A DNA stretch of 64,000 nucleotides from Pseudomonas sp. N40(2020) (GTDB taxonomy: Bacteria; Pseudomonadota; Gammaproteobacteria; Pseudomonadales; Pseudomonadaceae), in NCBI RefSeq assembly GCF_014472415.1, contig NZ_JACSZV010000004.1, positions 124,001-188,000 of the forward strand. The letters are read 5' to 3'. Below the pieces are notes generated by a model, which saw only the letters and a program-made list of their open reading frames with translations, was not told the DNA's origin and ran no database searches. The translations under genes were made by a program, and so were the position numbers. Of this stretch, positions 35,332-43,461 are shown one piece after another (positions within the stretch are counted from its first letter, which is position 1; each line of letters starts with the position of its first letter).

Positions 35332-35643
35332 ATGAACGACAGCATTTACCTCTCGATTCAAAACAGTCCCCGATTCAAGGAGCTGGTGCGAAAAAGGGAA
35401 AAGTTCGCCTGGATACTCTCGGCGATCATGCTCGGGCTCTACTCCGGATTCATCCTTCTGATCGCCTACGGGCCACACGTGCTGGGTGCGAAGCTCAGTC
35501 CTGAATCCTCGATTACCTGGGGCATTCCTATCGGTGTCGGCCTGATTATCTCGGCCTTCATCCTCACTGCTATCTACGTGCGCCGCGCCAATGGCGAGTT
35601 TGACGACCTGAACAATGCGATTCTCAAGGAGGCTCAGCAATGA
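35332..35643 (+). CDS. DUF485 family membrane protein (YjcH type)
   Basis: A 103-residue protein with two membrane helices ([21 protein letters not shown] and [21 protein letters not shown]) and a Phe/Lys-rich N-terminus ([17 protein letters not shown]), the DUF485 pattern. In many bacteria it is encoded immediately upstream of actP and is presumed to assist acetate uptake. Its stop overlaps the actP start by four bases. Confidence 0.92.
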   Translation: MNDSIYLSIQNSPRFKELVRKREKFAWILSAIMLGLYSGFILLIAYGPHVLGAKLSPESSITWGIPIGVGLIISAFILTAIYVRRANGEFDDLNNAILKEAQQ

Positions 35644-37298
35644 TCCGGCGTCTACTTTCTCTATTGAGCGTTGCAGCGTTCGCGCCTTGTGCCTTTGCCG
35701 CTGACGCCTTGACGGGCGCAGTGGCCAAGCAGCCACTGAACATTCCAGCCATCCTGATGTTCGTGGCGTTCGTTGGCGCGACCTTGTACATCACCTACTG
35801 GGCCTCGAAGAAAAACAACTCGGCGGCCGACTACTATGCGGCGGGCGGCAAGATCACCGGTTTCCAGAATGGTCTGGCGATCGCCGGTGACTACATGTCG
35901 GCGGCGTCCTTCCTGGGGATTTCCGCGCTGGTGTTCACCTCCGGCTACGATGGCCTGATCTACTCGATCGGCTTCCTGGTGGGCTGGCCGATCATTCTGT
36001 TCCTGATCGCCGAACGTCTGCGTAACCTGGGTAAATACACCTTTGCCGACGTGGCGTCCTACCGCCTCGGGCAAACCCAGATTCGCACCCTGTCTGCCTG
36101 CGGTTCGCTGGTGGTGGTGGCGTTCTACCTGATCGCGCAAATGGTTGGTGCCGGCAAGTTGATCCAACTGTTGTTCGGTCTGGACTACCACGTGGCGGTG
36201 ATTCTGGTCGGTGTGCTGATGTGCATGTACGTGTTGTTCGGCGGCATGCTGGCGACCACTTGGGTGCAGATCATCAAGGCTGTGCTGTTGCTGTCCGGTG
36301 CCTCGTTCATGGCGCTGATGGTGATGAAGCACGTCAACTTCGACTTCAACATGCTGTTCTCCGAGGCGATCAAGGTTCACCCTAAAGGTGAAGCGATCAT
36401 GAGCCCTGGCGGCTTGGTGAAAGATCCGATTTCGGCGTTCTCCCTCGGTCTGGCGCTGATGTTCGGTACTGCTGGCCTGCCGCATATTCTGATGCGCTTC
36501 TTCACCGTGAGCGACGCTAAAGAAGCTCGTAAGAGCGTGCTGTACGCAACCGGTTTCATTGGCTACTTCTACATTCTGACCTTCATCATCGGCTTCGGCG
36601 CGATCCTGCTGGTCAGCACCAACCCGGCCTTCAAAGATGCTGCTGGCGCGCTGTTGGGCGGCAACAACATGGCGGCGGTGCACTTGGCCAACGCAGTCGG
36701 CGGGAGCATCTTCCTCGGCTTCATCTCGGCTGTGGCGTTCGCGACCATTCTGGCGGTTGTCGCGGGTCTGACCCTGGCCGGTGCTTCGGCGGTGTCTCAC
36801 GACCTGTATGCCAGCGTGATCAAGAAGGGCAAGGCGAACGAGAAGGATGAGATCCGCGTTTCGAAGATCACCACCATTGCCTTGGCAGTGCTGGCGATTG
36901 GTCTGGGTATTCTGTTCGAAAGCCAGAACATCGCGTTCATGGTTGGCCTGGCGTTCTCCATCGCGGCGAGCTGTAACTTCCCGGTCCTGCTGCTTTCGAT
37001 GTACTGGAAGAAGCTGACCACCCGCGGCGCGATGATTGGCGGTTGGCTGGGGCTGATCAGTGCTGTGGGCCTGATGGTGCTTGGCCCGACCATCTGGGTG
37101 CAGATTCTGCATCACGAGAAGGCGATCTTTCCTTACGAGTATCCTGCGTTGTTCTCGATGATCATAGCGTTTGTGGGGATCTGGTTCTTCTCGATCACTG
37201 ACAAGTCGGCGGCTGCGGACAAGGAGCGGGCGCTGTTCTTCCCGCAGTTTGTGCGTTCGCAGACGGGATTGGGGGCGAGTGGGGCGGTTTCGCATTGA
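35640..37298 (+). CDS. actP: Cation/acetate symporter ActP
   Basis: A 552-residue SSS-family sodium:solute symporter. Signal-like N-terminus ([16 protein letters not shown]), then about thirteen membrane helices. Family motifs include [25 protein letters not shown] split around residue 65, [17 protein letters not shown] and [16 protein letters not shown]. It imports acetate and other short acids with Na+ or H+. Coupled to the DUF485 gene. Acetate use feeds the glyoxylate/TCA genes elsewhere in this window. Confidence 0.93.
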   Translation: MIRRLLSLLSVAAFAPCAFAADALTGAVAKQPLNIPAILMFVAFVGATLYITYWASKKNNSAADYYAAGGKITGFQNGLAIAGDYMSAASFLGISALVFTSGYDGLIYSIGFLVGWPIILFLIAERLRNLGKYTFADVASYRLGQTQIRTLSACGSLVVVAFYLIAQMVGAGKLIQLLFGLDYHVAVILVGVLMCMYVLFGGMLATTWVQIIKAVLLLSGASFMALMVMKHVNFDFNMLFSEAIKVHPKGEAIMSPGGLVKDPISAFSLGLALMFGTAGLPHILMRFFTVSDAKEARKSVLYATGFIGYFYILTFIIGFGAILLVSTNPAFKDAAGALLGGNNMAAVHLANAVGGSIFLGFISAVAFATILAVVAGLTLAGASAVSHDLYASVIKKGKANEKDEIRVSKITTIALAVLAIGLGILFESQNIAFMVGLAFSIAASCNFPVLLLSMYWKKLTTRGAMIGGWLGLISAVGLMVLGPTIWVQILHHEKAIFPYEYPALFSMIIAFVGIWFFSITDKSAAADKERALFFPQFVRSQTGLGASGAVSH

Positions 37299-37429
37299 TG
37301 GTTTGATGGTTTTCGATAGTTAGCAACGCTGTACTGAATGCCCTGGTCGAGAGATTGGGGCATTTTTATTGGGCGGTTATCGGACTGCGGCTGTTTGTTG
37401 CCTTTTTGTTGCGTTTATATCCGTTGCTG

Positions 37430-37690
37430 CGGTAACGGCTTCTTAGGGTTTCGCCCTTACGGCGACTCACTTTTTTGACAAACGCCTCAAAAAAGTAAGC
37501 AAAAAAAGGCTTGCCCCAGCGTTCGGCCCTCGCAGGCTCGGGTTCCTTCGCTCCGGGATTCATCCGGGCGCATCGCCTCCGGTTTGCTTCGCTGCACCTC
37601 CTCTCGATGCATTTGGCTTCGCCAAACGGTCGCTGCGCTCCCGCCCCCGGATAAATCCCTCCACTCAGCCTGCCGAAGGGGCCGGTGGAT
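37430..37690 (+). repeat. Mosaic repeat copy A (actP-gltA gap)
   Basis: A ~260-base non-coding element with several small palindromes (e.g. CGCTGCGCTCCCGC). It contains a 40-base block (37570-37609, including GGTTTGCTTCGCTGCACCTC) that reappears in inverted orientation at 38003-38042 with one mismatch. The order of further matching segments (CTTACGGCGACTCACTT, GGCTTGCCCCAGCGTTCGG) also follows copy B, so the whole element is a diverged homologue. No supported gene. Confidence 0.8.
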
Positions 37691-37767
37691 CAAGATCAAA
37701 AGCTGCACTCGAGCTAACGCTCATTGTGTTGGGTGGTGGAAAAGCGTGCGGTCGACTTCTGATTTTC

Positions 37768-37793
37768 TGTGGGAGCGAGCCTGCTCGCGATGG
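37768..37793. repeat. Single REP unit
   Basis: GTGGGAGCGAGCCTGCTCGC at 37769-37788, lacking its usual inverted partner. About 50 bases on, a different unit GTAGGAGCTGCCGAAGGCTG (37840) starts, of the family seen as an inverted pair at 58451-58510. Confidence 0.8.
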
Positions 37794-37875
37794 CGGCCTG
37801 ACAGTCGACCAATCTCTAGCAGGTGCACCCCACCCAATTGTAGGAGCTGCCGAAGGCTGCGATCTTTTGATCTGT

Positions 37876-37905
37876 TTTGGCTTTGGCTTTGGCTTTGGCT
37901 TGGCT
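37876..37905. repeat. TTTGGC hexanucleotide tandem repeat
   Basis: Four perfect TTTGGC units (37876-37899) followed by a degenerate TTGGC. It lies between the two mosaic repeats. Read on the minus strand it encodes Lys-Pro/Ala-Lys runs in several non-coding frames, which should not be taken for a gene. Confidence 0.9.
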
Positions 37906-37934
37906 CTTGATGTTGCTTTTGCTCTTTTGCCCCC

Positions 37935-38180
37935 ATCGGCAGGCCGAGTGAAGGTGTTCATCAGGGGGGTAGGCGCGAAGCGCCGTGCGGCGAAGCCGCA
38001 TTCATCGAGAGGAGGTGCAGCGAAGCAAACCGTAGGCGATGCCCCCTGATGGACACCGTAGCGAGGGAACACTGAGCCTCAGCGAAGTGCCGAACGCCGG
38101 GGCAAAGCCTTTTGGGTTACCTTTTCGCTGGGCCGGCATTCCGGCGTTTGGAAAAGGTGACTCGCTGTAAGAGCGAAACC
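37935..38180 (-). repeat. Mosaic repeat copy B, inverted relative to copy A
   Basis: Read on the minus strand, it has the same segment order as copy A: CTTACAGCGAGTCACCTTTT, GGCTTTGCCCCGGCGTTCGG, CATCGCCTACGGTTTGCTTC and GCACCTCCTCTCGATG. Internal dyads such as GCCGTGCGGCGAAGCCGC are frequent. The inverted A/B pair with ~245 bases between could fold into a long hairpin. The 150 bases after it (38181-38262) hold no gene. Confidence 0.8.
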
Positions 38181-38262
38181 GCCAGCAGCAGCTACTCAAA
38201 AAACGGATATACACCTGATTCCAAAAAACCAGTCGGCCCACAGGCCGATGCGGCCCAATAAA

Positions 38263-38294
38263 CAAAAACGGCCCCTATATAAATAGAGGCCGTT
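38263..38294 (-). terminator. Rho-independent terminator of gltA
   Basis: On the minus strand: AACGGCC and GGCCGTT arms extended by CTAT/ATAG with one mismatch, then TTTTTG. It lies 37 bases past the gltA stop. Confidence 0.8.
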
Positions 38295-38330
38295 CCCGCT
38301 ACAACTCAAGACGTTATCGCAAGACAACTC

Positions 38331-39620
38331 TTATTTGCGGTCTTCCAGCTTGGTAATGTCACGCGACTCGTAGCCGGTGTACAGCTGGCGCGGACGGCCG
38401 ATCTTGTACGGGCTGGAGAGCATTTCTTTCCAGTGGGAGATCCAACCGACAGTACGTGCCAGCGCGAAGATCACGGTGAACATGCTGGTCGGAATGCCGA
38501 TCGCCTTGAGGATGATCCCCGAGTAGAAGTCGACGTTCGGGTACAGCGAGCGTTCGATGAAGTACGGGTCGGTCAGGGCGATCTCTTCCAGGCGCATGGC
38601 CAGTTCGAGTTGCGGATCGTTGTTGATGCCCAGTTCCTTCAGTACTTCGTCGCAGGTCTGCTTCATTACAGTCGCGCGAGGATCGCGGTTCTTGTAAACG
38701 CGGTGACCGAAGCCCATCAGTTTGAACGGATCGTTCTTGTCCTTGGCCTTGGCGATGAACTTGTCGATGTTCGAAACATCGCCGATTTCATCAAGCATGG
38801 TCAGAACGGCTTCGTTCGCACCGCCGTGGGCAGGGCCCCACAGTGCGGCGATACCGGCGGCGATACAGGCGAACGGGTTGGCACCCGAAGAGCCTGCCAG
38901 GCGCACGGTGGAAGTCGATGCGTTCTGCTCGTGGTCGGCGTGGAGGATGAAGATCCGGTCCATGGCCTTGGCGAGCACCGGGCTGATCGGTTTGATCTCG
39001 CACGGGGTGTTGAACATCATGTGCAGGAAGTTTTCCGCGTACGTCAGGTCGTTACGCGGGTACATCATGGGTTGGCCCATGGAGTACTTGTAAACCATCG
39101 CTGCCAGGGTCGGCATCTTGGCAACCAGGCGGATCGCGGAAATTTCGCGATGCTGCGGGTTATTGATGTCCAGGGAGTCGTGGTAGAAGGCCGAGAGGGC
39201 GCCGACTACGCCGCACATGACGGCCATCGGGTGGGCGTCGCGACGGAAACCGTTGAAGAAGGTTTTCAGCTGCTCGTGAACCATGGTGTGGTTCTTGACG
39301 GTGCTGACGAACTGGGCCTTCTGTTCTGCTGTCGGCAGTTCGCCGTTGAGCAGCAGGTAGCAGGTTTCCAGGTAGTCTGACTTTTCAGCCAGTTGTTCGA
39401 TCGGGTAGCCGCGGTGCAACAGAATGCCGTTGTCGCCGTCGATATAGGTAATCTTCGATTCGCACGAGGCGGTCGACATGAAACCAGGGTCGAAAGTGAA
39501 GCGGCCCGTGGCCGTCAGGCCCCGAACATCGATTACATCGGGACCAACGGTGCCGGTTAAAATGGGCAGCTCGACGGGGGCTGCGCCCTCGATGATCAAC
39601 TGCGCTTTTTTGTCAGCCAT
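38331..39620 (-). CDS. gltA: Citrate synthase
   Basis: A 429-residue type I (NADH-sensitive, hexameric family) citrate synthase. Conserved pieces are [33 protein letters not shown], a catalytic His in [29 protein letters not shown] with the second catalytic His, and [16 protein letters not shown] carrying the Asp. It condenses oxaloacetate and acetyl-CoA. Divergent from sdhC; ends with KLEDRK. Confidence 0.97.
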   Translation of the reverse strand: MADKKAQLIIEGAAPVELPILTGTVGPDVIDVRGLTATGRFTFDPGFMSTASCESKITYIDGDNGILLHRGYPIEQLAEKSDYLETCYLLLNGELPTAEQKAQFVSTVKNHTMVHEQLKTFFNGFRRDAHPMAVMCGVVGALSAFYHDSLDINNPQHREISAIRLVAKMPTLAAMVYKYSMGQPMMYPRNDLTYAENFLHMMFNTPCEIKPISPVLAKAMDRIFILHADHEQNASTSTVRLAGSSGANPFACIAAGIAALWGPAHGGANEAVLTMLDEIGDVSNIDKFIAKAKDKNDPFKLMGFGHRVYKNRDPRATVMKQTCDEVLKELGINNDPQLELAMRLEEIALTDPYFIERSLYPNVDFYSGIILKAIGIPTSMFTVIFALARTVGWISHWKEMLSSPYKIGRPRQLYTGYESRDITKLEDRK

Positions 39621-39818
39621 GTGGCCTCCTATTTATGCTTAACCATCAGACAGACCCCCCACGCAGGGCCCGCACCACTATAGTGAGATAAATTCGAATG
39701 TCAATTTGCCTAAAGTCTTGCTCCAGAAGGCTTTAAGCGCACTTTTTCCTCGAAATTGCCTGCCATTTACGCCTTTTATTCAACTTGTGCAATCAGCTAT
39801 TGGGGGTAGGTGATTGCG

Positions 39819-39847
39819 TTGTCATTAGTAGCCTAACTGTCTATACT
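39819..39847 (+). promoter_or_regulatory. Sigma-70 promoter of the sdh-suc operon
   Basis: TTGTCA (39819-39824) and TATACT (39842-39847) with an optimal 17-base spacer, 135 bases before the sdhC start. It sits in the 361-base gltA-sdhC divergent region, which otherwise holds no gene. The gltA-side promoter is not clear by eye. Confidence 0.6.
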
Positions 39848-39981
39848 CGGCCACCGACCGCCAAGGGCTTTTGGGCCTGCTTTATTGGGGGTCGCATCCC
39901 TGGGTGGTGGTTACCTGACCAGTGCACTCCCCAACAACTTTGCCCTGATTGTTAGGGGCTCTTCAGTGTGAAAAAAAAGCC

Positions 39982-40356
39982 GTGAAAAGCCAACGACCTG
40001 TAAACCTAGACCTAAGGACCATCAAACTCCCCATCACCGGCGTTACGTCGTTTCTTCACCGTGTTTCCGGCATCATCCTCTTCCTGGGTATCGGCTTCAT
40101 GCTTTATGCATTGGGCAAGTCTCTGGGTTCCGAGGAAGGTTTTGCCGAAGTGAAGGCATGCTTGACCAGCCCGCTGGCCAAGTTCGTAGCATGGGGCCTC
40201 CTGTCCGCTCTGCTGTATCACCTGGTAGCCGGTGTGCGCCACTTGATCATGGATATGGGCATCGGTGAGACGCTGGAAGGCGGCCGCCTGGGCTCGAAAA
40301 TTATCATCGCCGTTTCGGTGGTGTTGATCGTTCTGGCAGGAGTTTGGATATGGTAA
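39982..40356 (+). CDS. sdhC: Succinate dehydrogenase cytochrome b556 subunit
   Basis: A 124-residue protein with three membrane helices from a GTG start at 39982 (VKSQRPVNLDLRTIKLPITG). SFLHRVSGIILF is the conserved Ser/His quinone-heme region, and YHLVAGVRHLIMD carries the heme b ligand His. It anchors SdhAB to the membrane and passes electrons to ubiquinone. Overlaps sdhD by seven bases. Confidence 0.94.
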   Translation: MKSQRPVNLDLRTIKLPITGVTSFLHRVSGIILFLGIGFMLYALGKSLGSEEGFAEVKACLTSPLAKFVAWGLLSALLYHLVAGVRHLIMDMGIGETLEGGRLGSKIIIAVSVVLIVLAGVWIW

Positions 40357-40718
40357 CCAGCGTTACGAACCTTTCGCGTTCGGGCCTCTATGACTGGATG
40401 GCGCAACGTGTGTCTGCGGTTGTTCTCGCGGCTTATTTCATTTTCCTGATCGGATACCTTGCAGCGAATCCGGGCATTGGCTACGACCAGTGGCACGGCC
40501 TGTTCGCCCACAACGGGATGCGTATCTTCAGTCTGCTGGCCCTTGTTGCTCTCGGCGCTCACGCCTGGGTCGGCATGTGGACCATCGCGACCGACTACCT
40601 GACGCCAATGGCGCTGGGCAAGTCCGCGACCGCAGTACGTTTCCTTTTCCAGGCAGTATGCGGCGTTGCGATGTTCGCTTACTTCGTCTGGGGTGTGCAG
40701 ATTCTCTGGGGTATCTGA
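40350..40718 (+). CDS. sdhD: Succinate dehydrogenase membrane anchor subunit
   Basis: A 122-residue three-helix protein, MVTSVTNLSRSGLYDWMAQRV. The first helix has the conserved RVSAVVLAAYFIFL; ALGAHAWVGMWTIATDYL contains the heme/quinone-site residues including a conserved Asp-Tyr. With SdhC it forms the membrane domain of complex II. Ends four bases before sdhA. Confidence 0.94.
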   Translation: MVTSVTNLSRSGLYDWMAQRVSAVVLAAYFIFLIGYLAANPGIGYDQWHGLFAHNGMRIFSLLALVALGAHAWVGMWTIATDYLTPMALGKSATAVRFLFQAVCGVAMFAYFVWGVQILWGI

Positions 40719-40721
40719 GTC

Positions 40722-42494
40722 ATGGCTAACATTCCAACGATTTCTTTCGACGCCATCATCATTGGTGGTGGCGGTGCCGGCATGCGCGCTGCGCTGCAAC
40801 TGGCGCAGGGCGGTCACAAGACTGCCGTGATCACCAAGGTTTTCCCGACCCGTTCGCACACTGTATCCGCCCAGGGCGGCATCACCTGTGCAATCGCGTC
40901 CGCTGACCCGAACGATGACTGGCGCTGGCACATGTACGATACCGTCAAGGGCTCCGACTACATCGGTGACCAGGACGCTATCGAATACATGTGTCAGGAA
41001 GGCCCGGCTGCCGTTTTCGAGCTGGACCACATGGGTCTGCCGTTCTCGCGTACCGAGCAAGGCCGTATCTACCAGCGTCCGTTCGGCGGTCAGTCCAAGG
41101 ACTACGGCAAGGGCGGTCAGGCTGCACGTACTTGCGCCGCTTCCGACCGTACCGGTCACGCACTGCTGCACACTCTGTATCAGGGCAACCTGAAGGCTGG
41201 TACCACGTTCCTGAACGAGTACTACGCTGTCGACCTGGTGAAAAACCAGGAAGGCGATTTCGTCGGTGTGATCGCGATCTGCATCGAAACTGGCGAAACC
41301 TCCTACATCCGCGCAAAAGCCACCGTATTGGCTACCGGCGGTGCAGGCCGTATCTACGCGTCCACCACCAACGCCCTGATCAACACCGGTGACGGCGTCG
41401 GCATGGCTCTGCGTGCTGGCGTGCCGGTACAAGACATCGAAATGTGGCAGTTCCACCCGACCGGCATCGCCGGTGCTGGTGTACTGGTTACAGAAGGTTG
41501 CCGTGGTGAGGGTGGTTACCTGATCAACAAGCACGGCGAGCGTTTCATGGAGCGTTATGCTCCGAACGCCAAAGACCTTGCCGGTCGTGACGTGGTTGCT
41601 CGCTCGATGGTTAAAGAAATCATCGCCGGCAACGGTTGCGGTCCGAATGGCGACCACGTAATGCTCAAACTCGACCACTTGGGCGAGGAAGTGCTGCACA
41701 GCCGTCTGCCAGGCATCTGCGAACTGTCGAAGACTTTCGCGCACGTTGACCCGGTGGTTGCGCCGGTTCCGGTTGTTCCGACTTGCCACTATATGATGGG
41801 CGGCGTTGCCACCAACATTCATGGTCAGGCGATCACCCAGAACGCCGACGGAGTGGATCAGATCATTCCTGGTCTGTTCGCTGTAGGTGAAGTGGCTTGC
41901 GTATCGGTTCACGGCGCCAACCGTCTGGGCGGCAACTCGTTGCTCGACCTGGTGGTATTCGGCCGCGCTGCCGGCCTGCACCTGGAAAAGGCACTGACCG
42001 ACGGCATCGAATACGACGACGCTACCGAAGCCGATATCGAAGCTGCCCTGTCGCGCCTGAACTCGCTGAACAGCCGCACTGATGGCGAAGACGTAGCAAC
42101 CCTGCGTCGTGAGCTGCAAAGCTGCATGCAGAACTACTTCGGTGTGTTCCGTACCGGCGAATACATGCAGAAAGGTATCGCTCAACTGGCCGATCTGCGT
42201 CAGCGTATCGCTAACGTGAAGATCAACGATAAGTCGCAGGCTTTCAACACTGCACGTATCGAAGCGCTGGAACTGCAAAACCTGCTGGAAGTGGCTGAAG
42301 CGACTGCCATTGCTGCCGAAGTACGTAAAGAGTCCCGCGGTGCGCACGCCCGTGAAGACTTCGAAGACCGTGACGACGAAAACTGGCTGTGCCACACCCT
42401 GTACTTCCCGGGTGACAAGCGCGTCACCAAGCGTGCCGTTAACTTCTCGCCGAAGACTGTTCCGACTTTCGAACCGAAAGTCCGGACTTATTAA
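40722..42494 (+). CDS. sdhA: Succinate dehydrogenase flavoprotein subunit
   Basis: A 590-residue protein. FAD-binding [11 protein letters not shown] at the N-terminus, covalent FAD attachment at His46 in [11 protein letters not shown], and catalytic residues in [19 protein letters not shown] and [14 protein letters not shown]. Oxidises succinate to fumarate. A four-gene operon with sdhCD upstream and sdhB 11 bases downstream. Confidence 0.97.
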   Translation: MANIPTISFDAIIIGGGGAGMRAALQLAQGGHKTAVITKVFPTRSHTVSAQGGITCAIASADPNDDWRWHMYDTVKGSDYIGDQDAIEYMCQEGPAAVFELDHMGLPFSRTEQGRIYQRPFGGQSKDYGKGGQAARTCAASDRTGHALLHTLYQGNLKAGTTFLNEYYAVDLVKNQEGDFVGVIAICIETGETSYIRAKATVLATGGAGRIYASTTNALINTGDGVGMALRAGVPVQDIEMWQFHPTGIAGAGVLVTEGCRGEGGYLINKHGERFMERYAPNAKDLAGRDVVARSMVKEIIAGNGCGPNGDHVMLKLDHLGEEVLHSRLPGICELSKTFAHVDPVVAPVPVVPTCHYMMGGVATNIHGQAITQNADGVDQIIPGLFAVGEVACVSVHGANRLGGNSLLDLVVFGRAAGLHLEKALTDGIEYDDATEADIEAALSRLNSLNSRTDGEDVATLRRELQSCMQNYFGVFRTGEYMQKGIAQLADLRQRIANVKINDKSQAFNTARIEALELQNLLEVAEATAIAAEVRKESRGAHAREDFEDRDDENWLCHTLYFPGDKRVTKRAVNFSPKTVPTFEPKVRTY

Positions 42495-42505
42495 GGGTGA
42501 CCGCC

Positions 42506-43210
42506 ATGTTGCAAGTCAGTGTTTATCGCTACAACCCTGATCAGGACGCTGCGCCGTTCATGCAGGAATTCCAGGTCGATACCGGTGGTAAAGACCTGAT
42601 GGTGCTGGACGTGCTGGCCCTCATCAAAGAGCAGGACGAAGGTTTCTCCTATCGTCGCTCTTGCCGTGAAGGTGTCTGCGGCTCCGACGGCATGAACATC
42701 AACGGCAAGAACGGTCTGGCCTGCATCACGCCACTGTCCGCCGTTGTAAAAGGTAACAAGTTGATCGTTCGTCCTCTGCCAGGTTTGCCGGTTATCCGTG
42801 ACCTGGTCGTCGATATGAGCATCTTCTACAAGCAATACGAGAAGGTGAAGCCTTACCTGCAGAACGACACGCCGGCTCCGGCCATCGAGCGTCTGCAGTC
42901 GCCAGAAGAGCGTGAAAAGCTCGACGGTCTGTACGAGTGCATCCTGTGCGCTTGCTGCTCGACCTCTTGCCCGTCCTTCTGGTGGAACCCGGACAAGTTC
43001 CTGGGTCCAGCCGCTCTGCTGCAAGCCTATCGCTTCCTGGCAGACAGCCGTGACACCAAGACCAACGAGCGTCTGGCTTCGCTCGATGACCCGTTCAGCG
43101 TATTCCGCTGCCGGGGCATCATGAACTGCGTCAACGTATGTCCGAAAGGCCTGAACCCGACTAAGGCCATCGGTCACATCCGTAACATGCTGCTTTCGAG
43201 CGGCGTGTGA
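42506..43210 (+). CDS. sdhB: Succinate dehydrogenase iron-sulfur subunit
   Basis: A 234-residue protein. The N-terminal 2Fe-2S cluster is at SCREGVCGSDGMN (C53, C58, Asp61, with C73), and the C-terminal clusters at CILCACCSTSCPSFWW and CRGIMNCVNVCPKGL. An Asp in place of a Cys as the third ligand is usual for bacterial SdhB. ATG 42506 is supported by AAGGGTGA upstream. Confidence 0.97.
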   Translation: MLQVSVYRYNPDQDAAPFMQEFQVDTGGKDLMVLDVLALIKEQDEGFSYRRSCREGVCGSDGMNINGKNGLACITPLSAVVKGNKLIVRPLPGLPVIRDLVVDMSIFYKQYEKVKPYLQNDTPAPAIERLQSPEEREKLDGLYECILCACCSTSCPSFWWNPDKFLGPAALLQAYRFLADSRDTKTNERLASLDDPFSVFRCRGIMNCVNVCPKGLNPTKAIGHIRNMLLSSGV

Positions 43211-43247
43211 TTCAGCTGCTGTAACCGCTGTACCGTAGAGGCTGTGG

Positions 43248-43265
43248 CGCGGGCTTCAACCCGCG
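43248..43265. other. Small GC-rich hairpin between sdhB and sucA
   Basis: CGCGGG-CTTCAA-CCCGCG, six-base stem with no following U-run. It lies 38 bases after sdhB in a 251-base gap. It may be a processing or attenuation element of the sdh-suc transcript rather than a terminator. The rest of the gap shows no gene. Confidence 0.4.
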
Positions 43266-43461
43266 TCATGGCTATAACCAGAGCAGTAGTCACAAGCTGC
43301 AGCTCTTATTTTGAAGAAATGAGACAAGCAGGGGCATCCGGGCTGGTACCCGGACTATCAGTGTGATCCTAAGTGGCTTGTTTTAGTCGCTGCATTCGGA
43401 CTTCTGCAAGTTTGCTCGGTGTCGACACCGATGGTGTTCCCCTAACCGAGGGTGACCAAGC

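Noticed and set aside
35661..37295. 544-codon minus-strand frame opposite actP
   Set aside because: Shadow of actP.
37665..38072. Minus-strand frame with KPKPKPKPK run in the actP-gltA gap
   Set aside because: Encoded by the TTTGGC tandem and mosaic repeat; no ribosome-binding site and the sequence is a known-type non-coding repeat pattern.
37430..38180. Possible CRISPR array in the repeat-rich gap
   Set aside because: Repeats are inverted and irregular; no evenly spaced direct repeats with unique spacers and no cas gene.
40218..42395. 725-codon minus-strand frame across sdhD-sdhA
   Set aside because: Third-position GC bias of sdhA produces it; no motif support.
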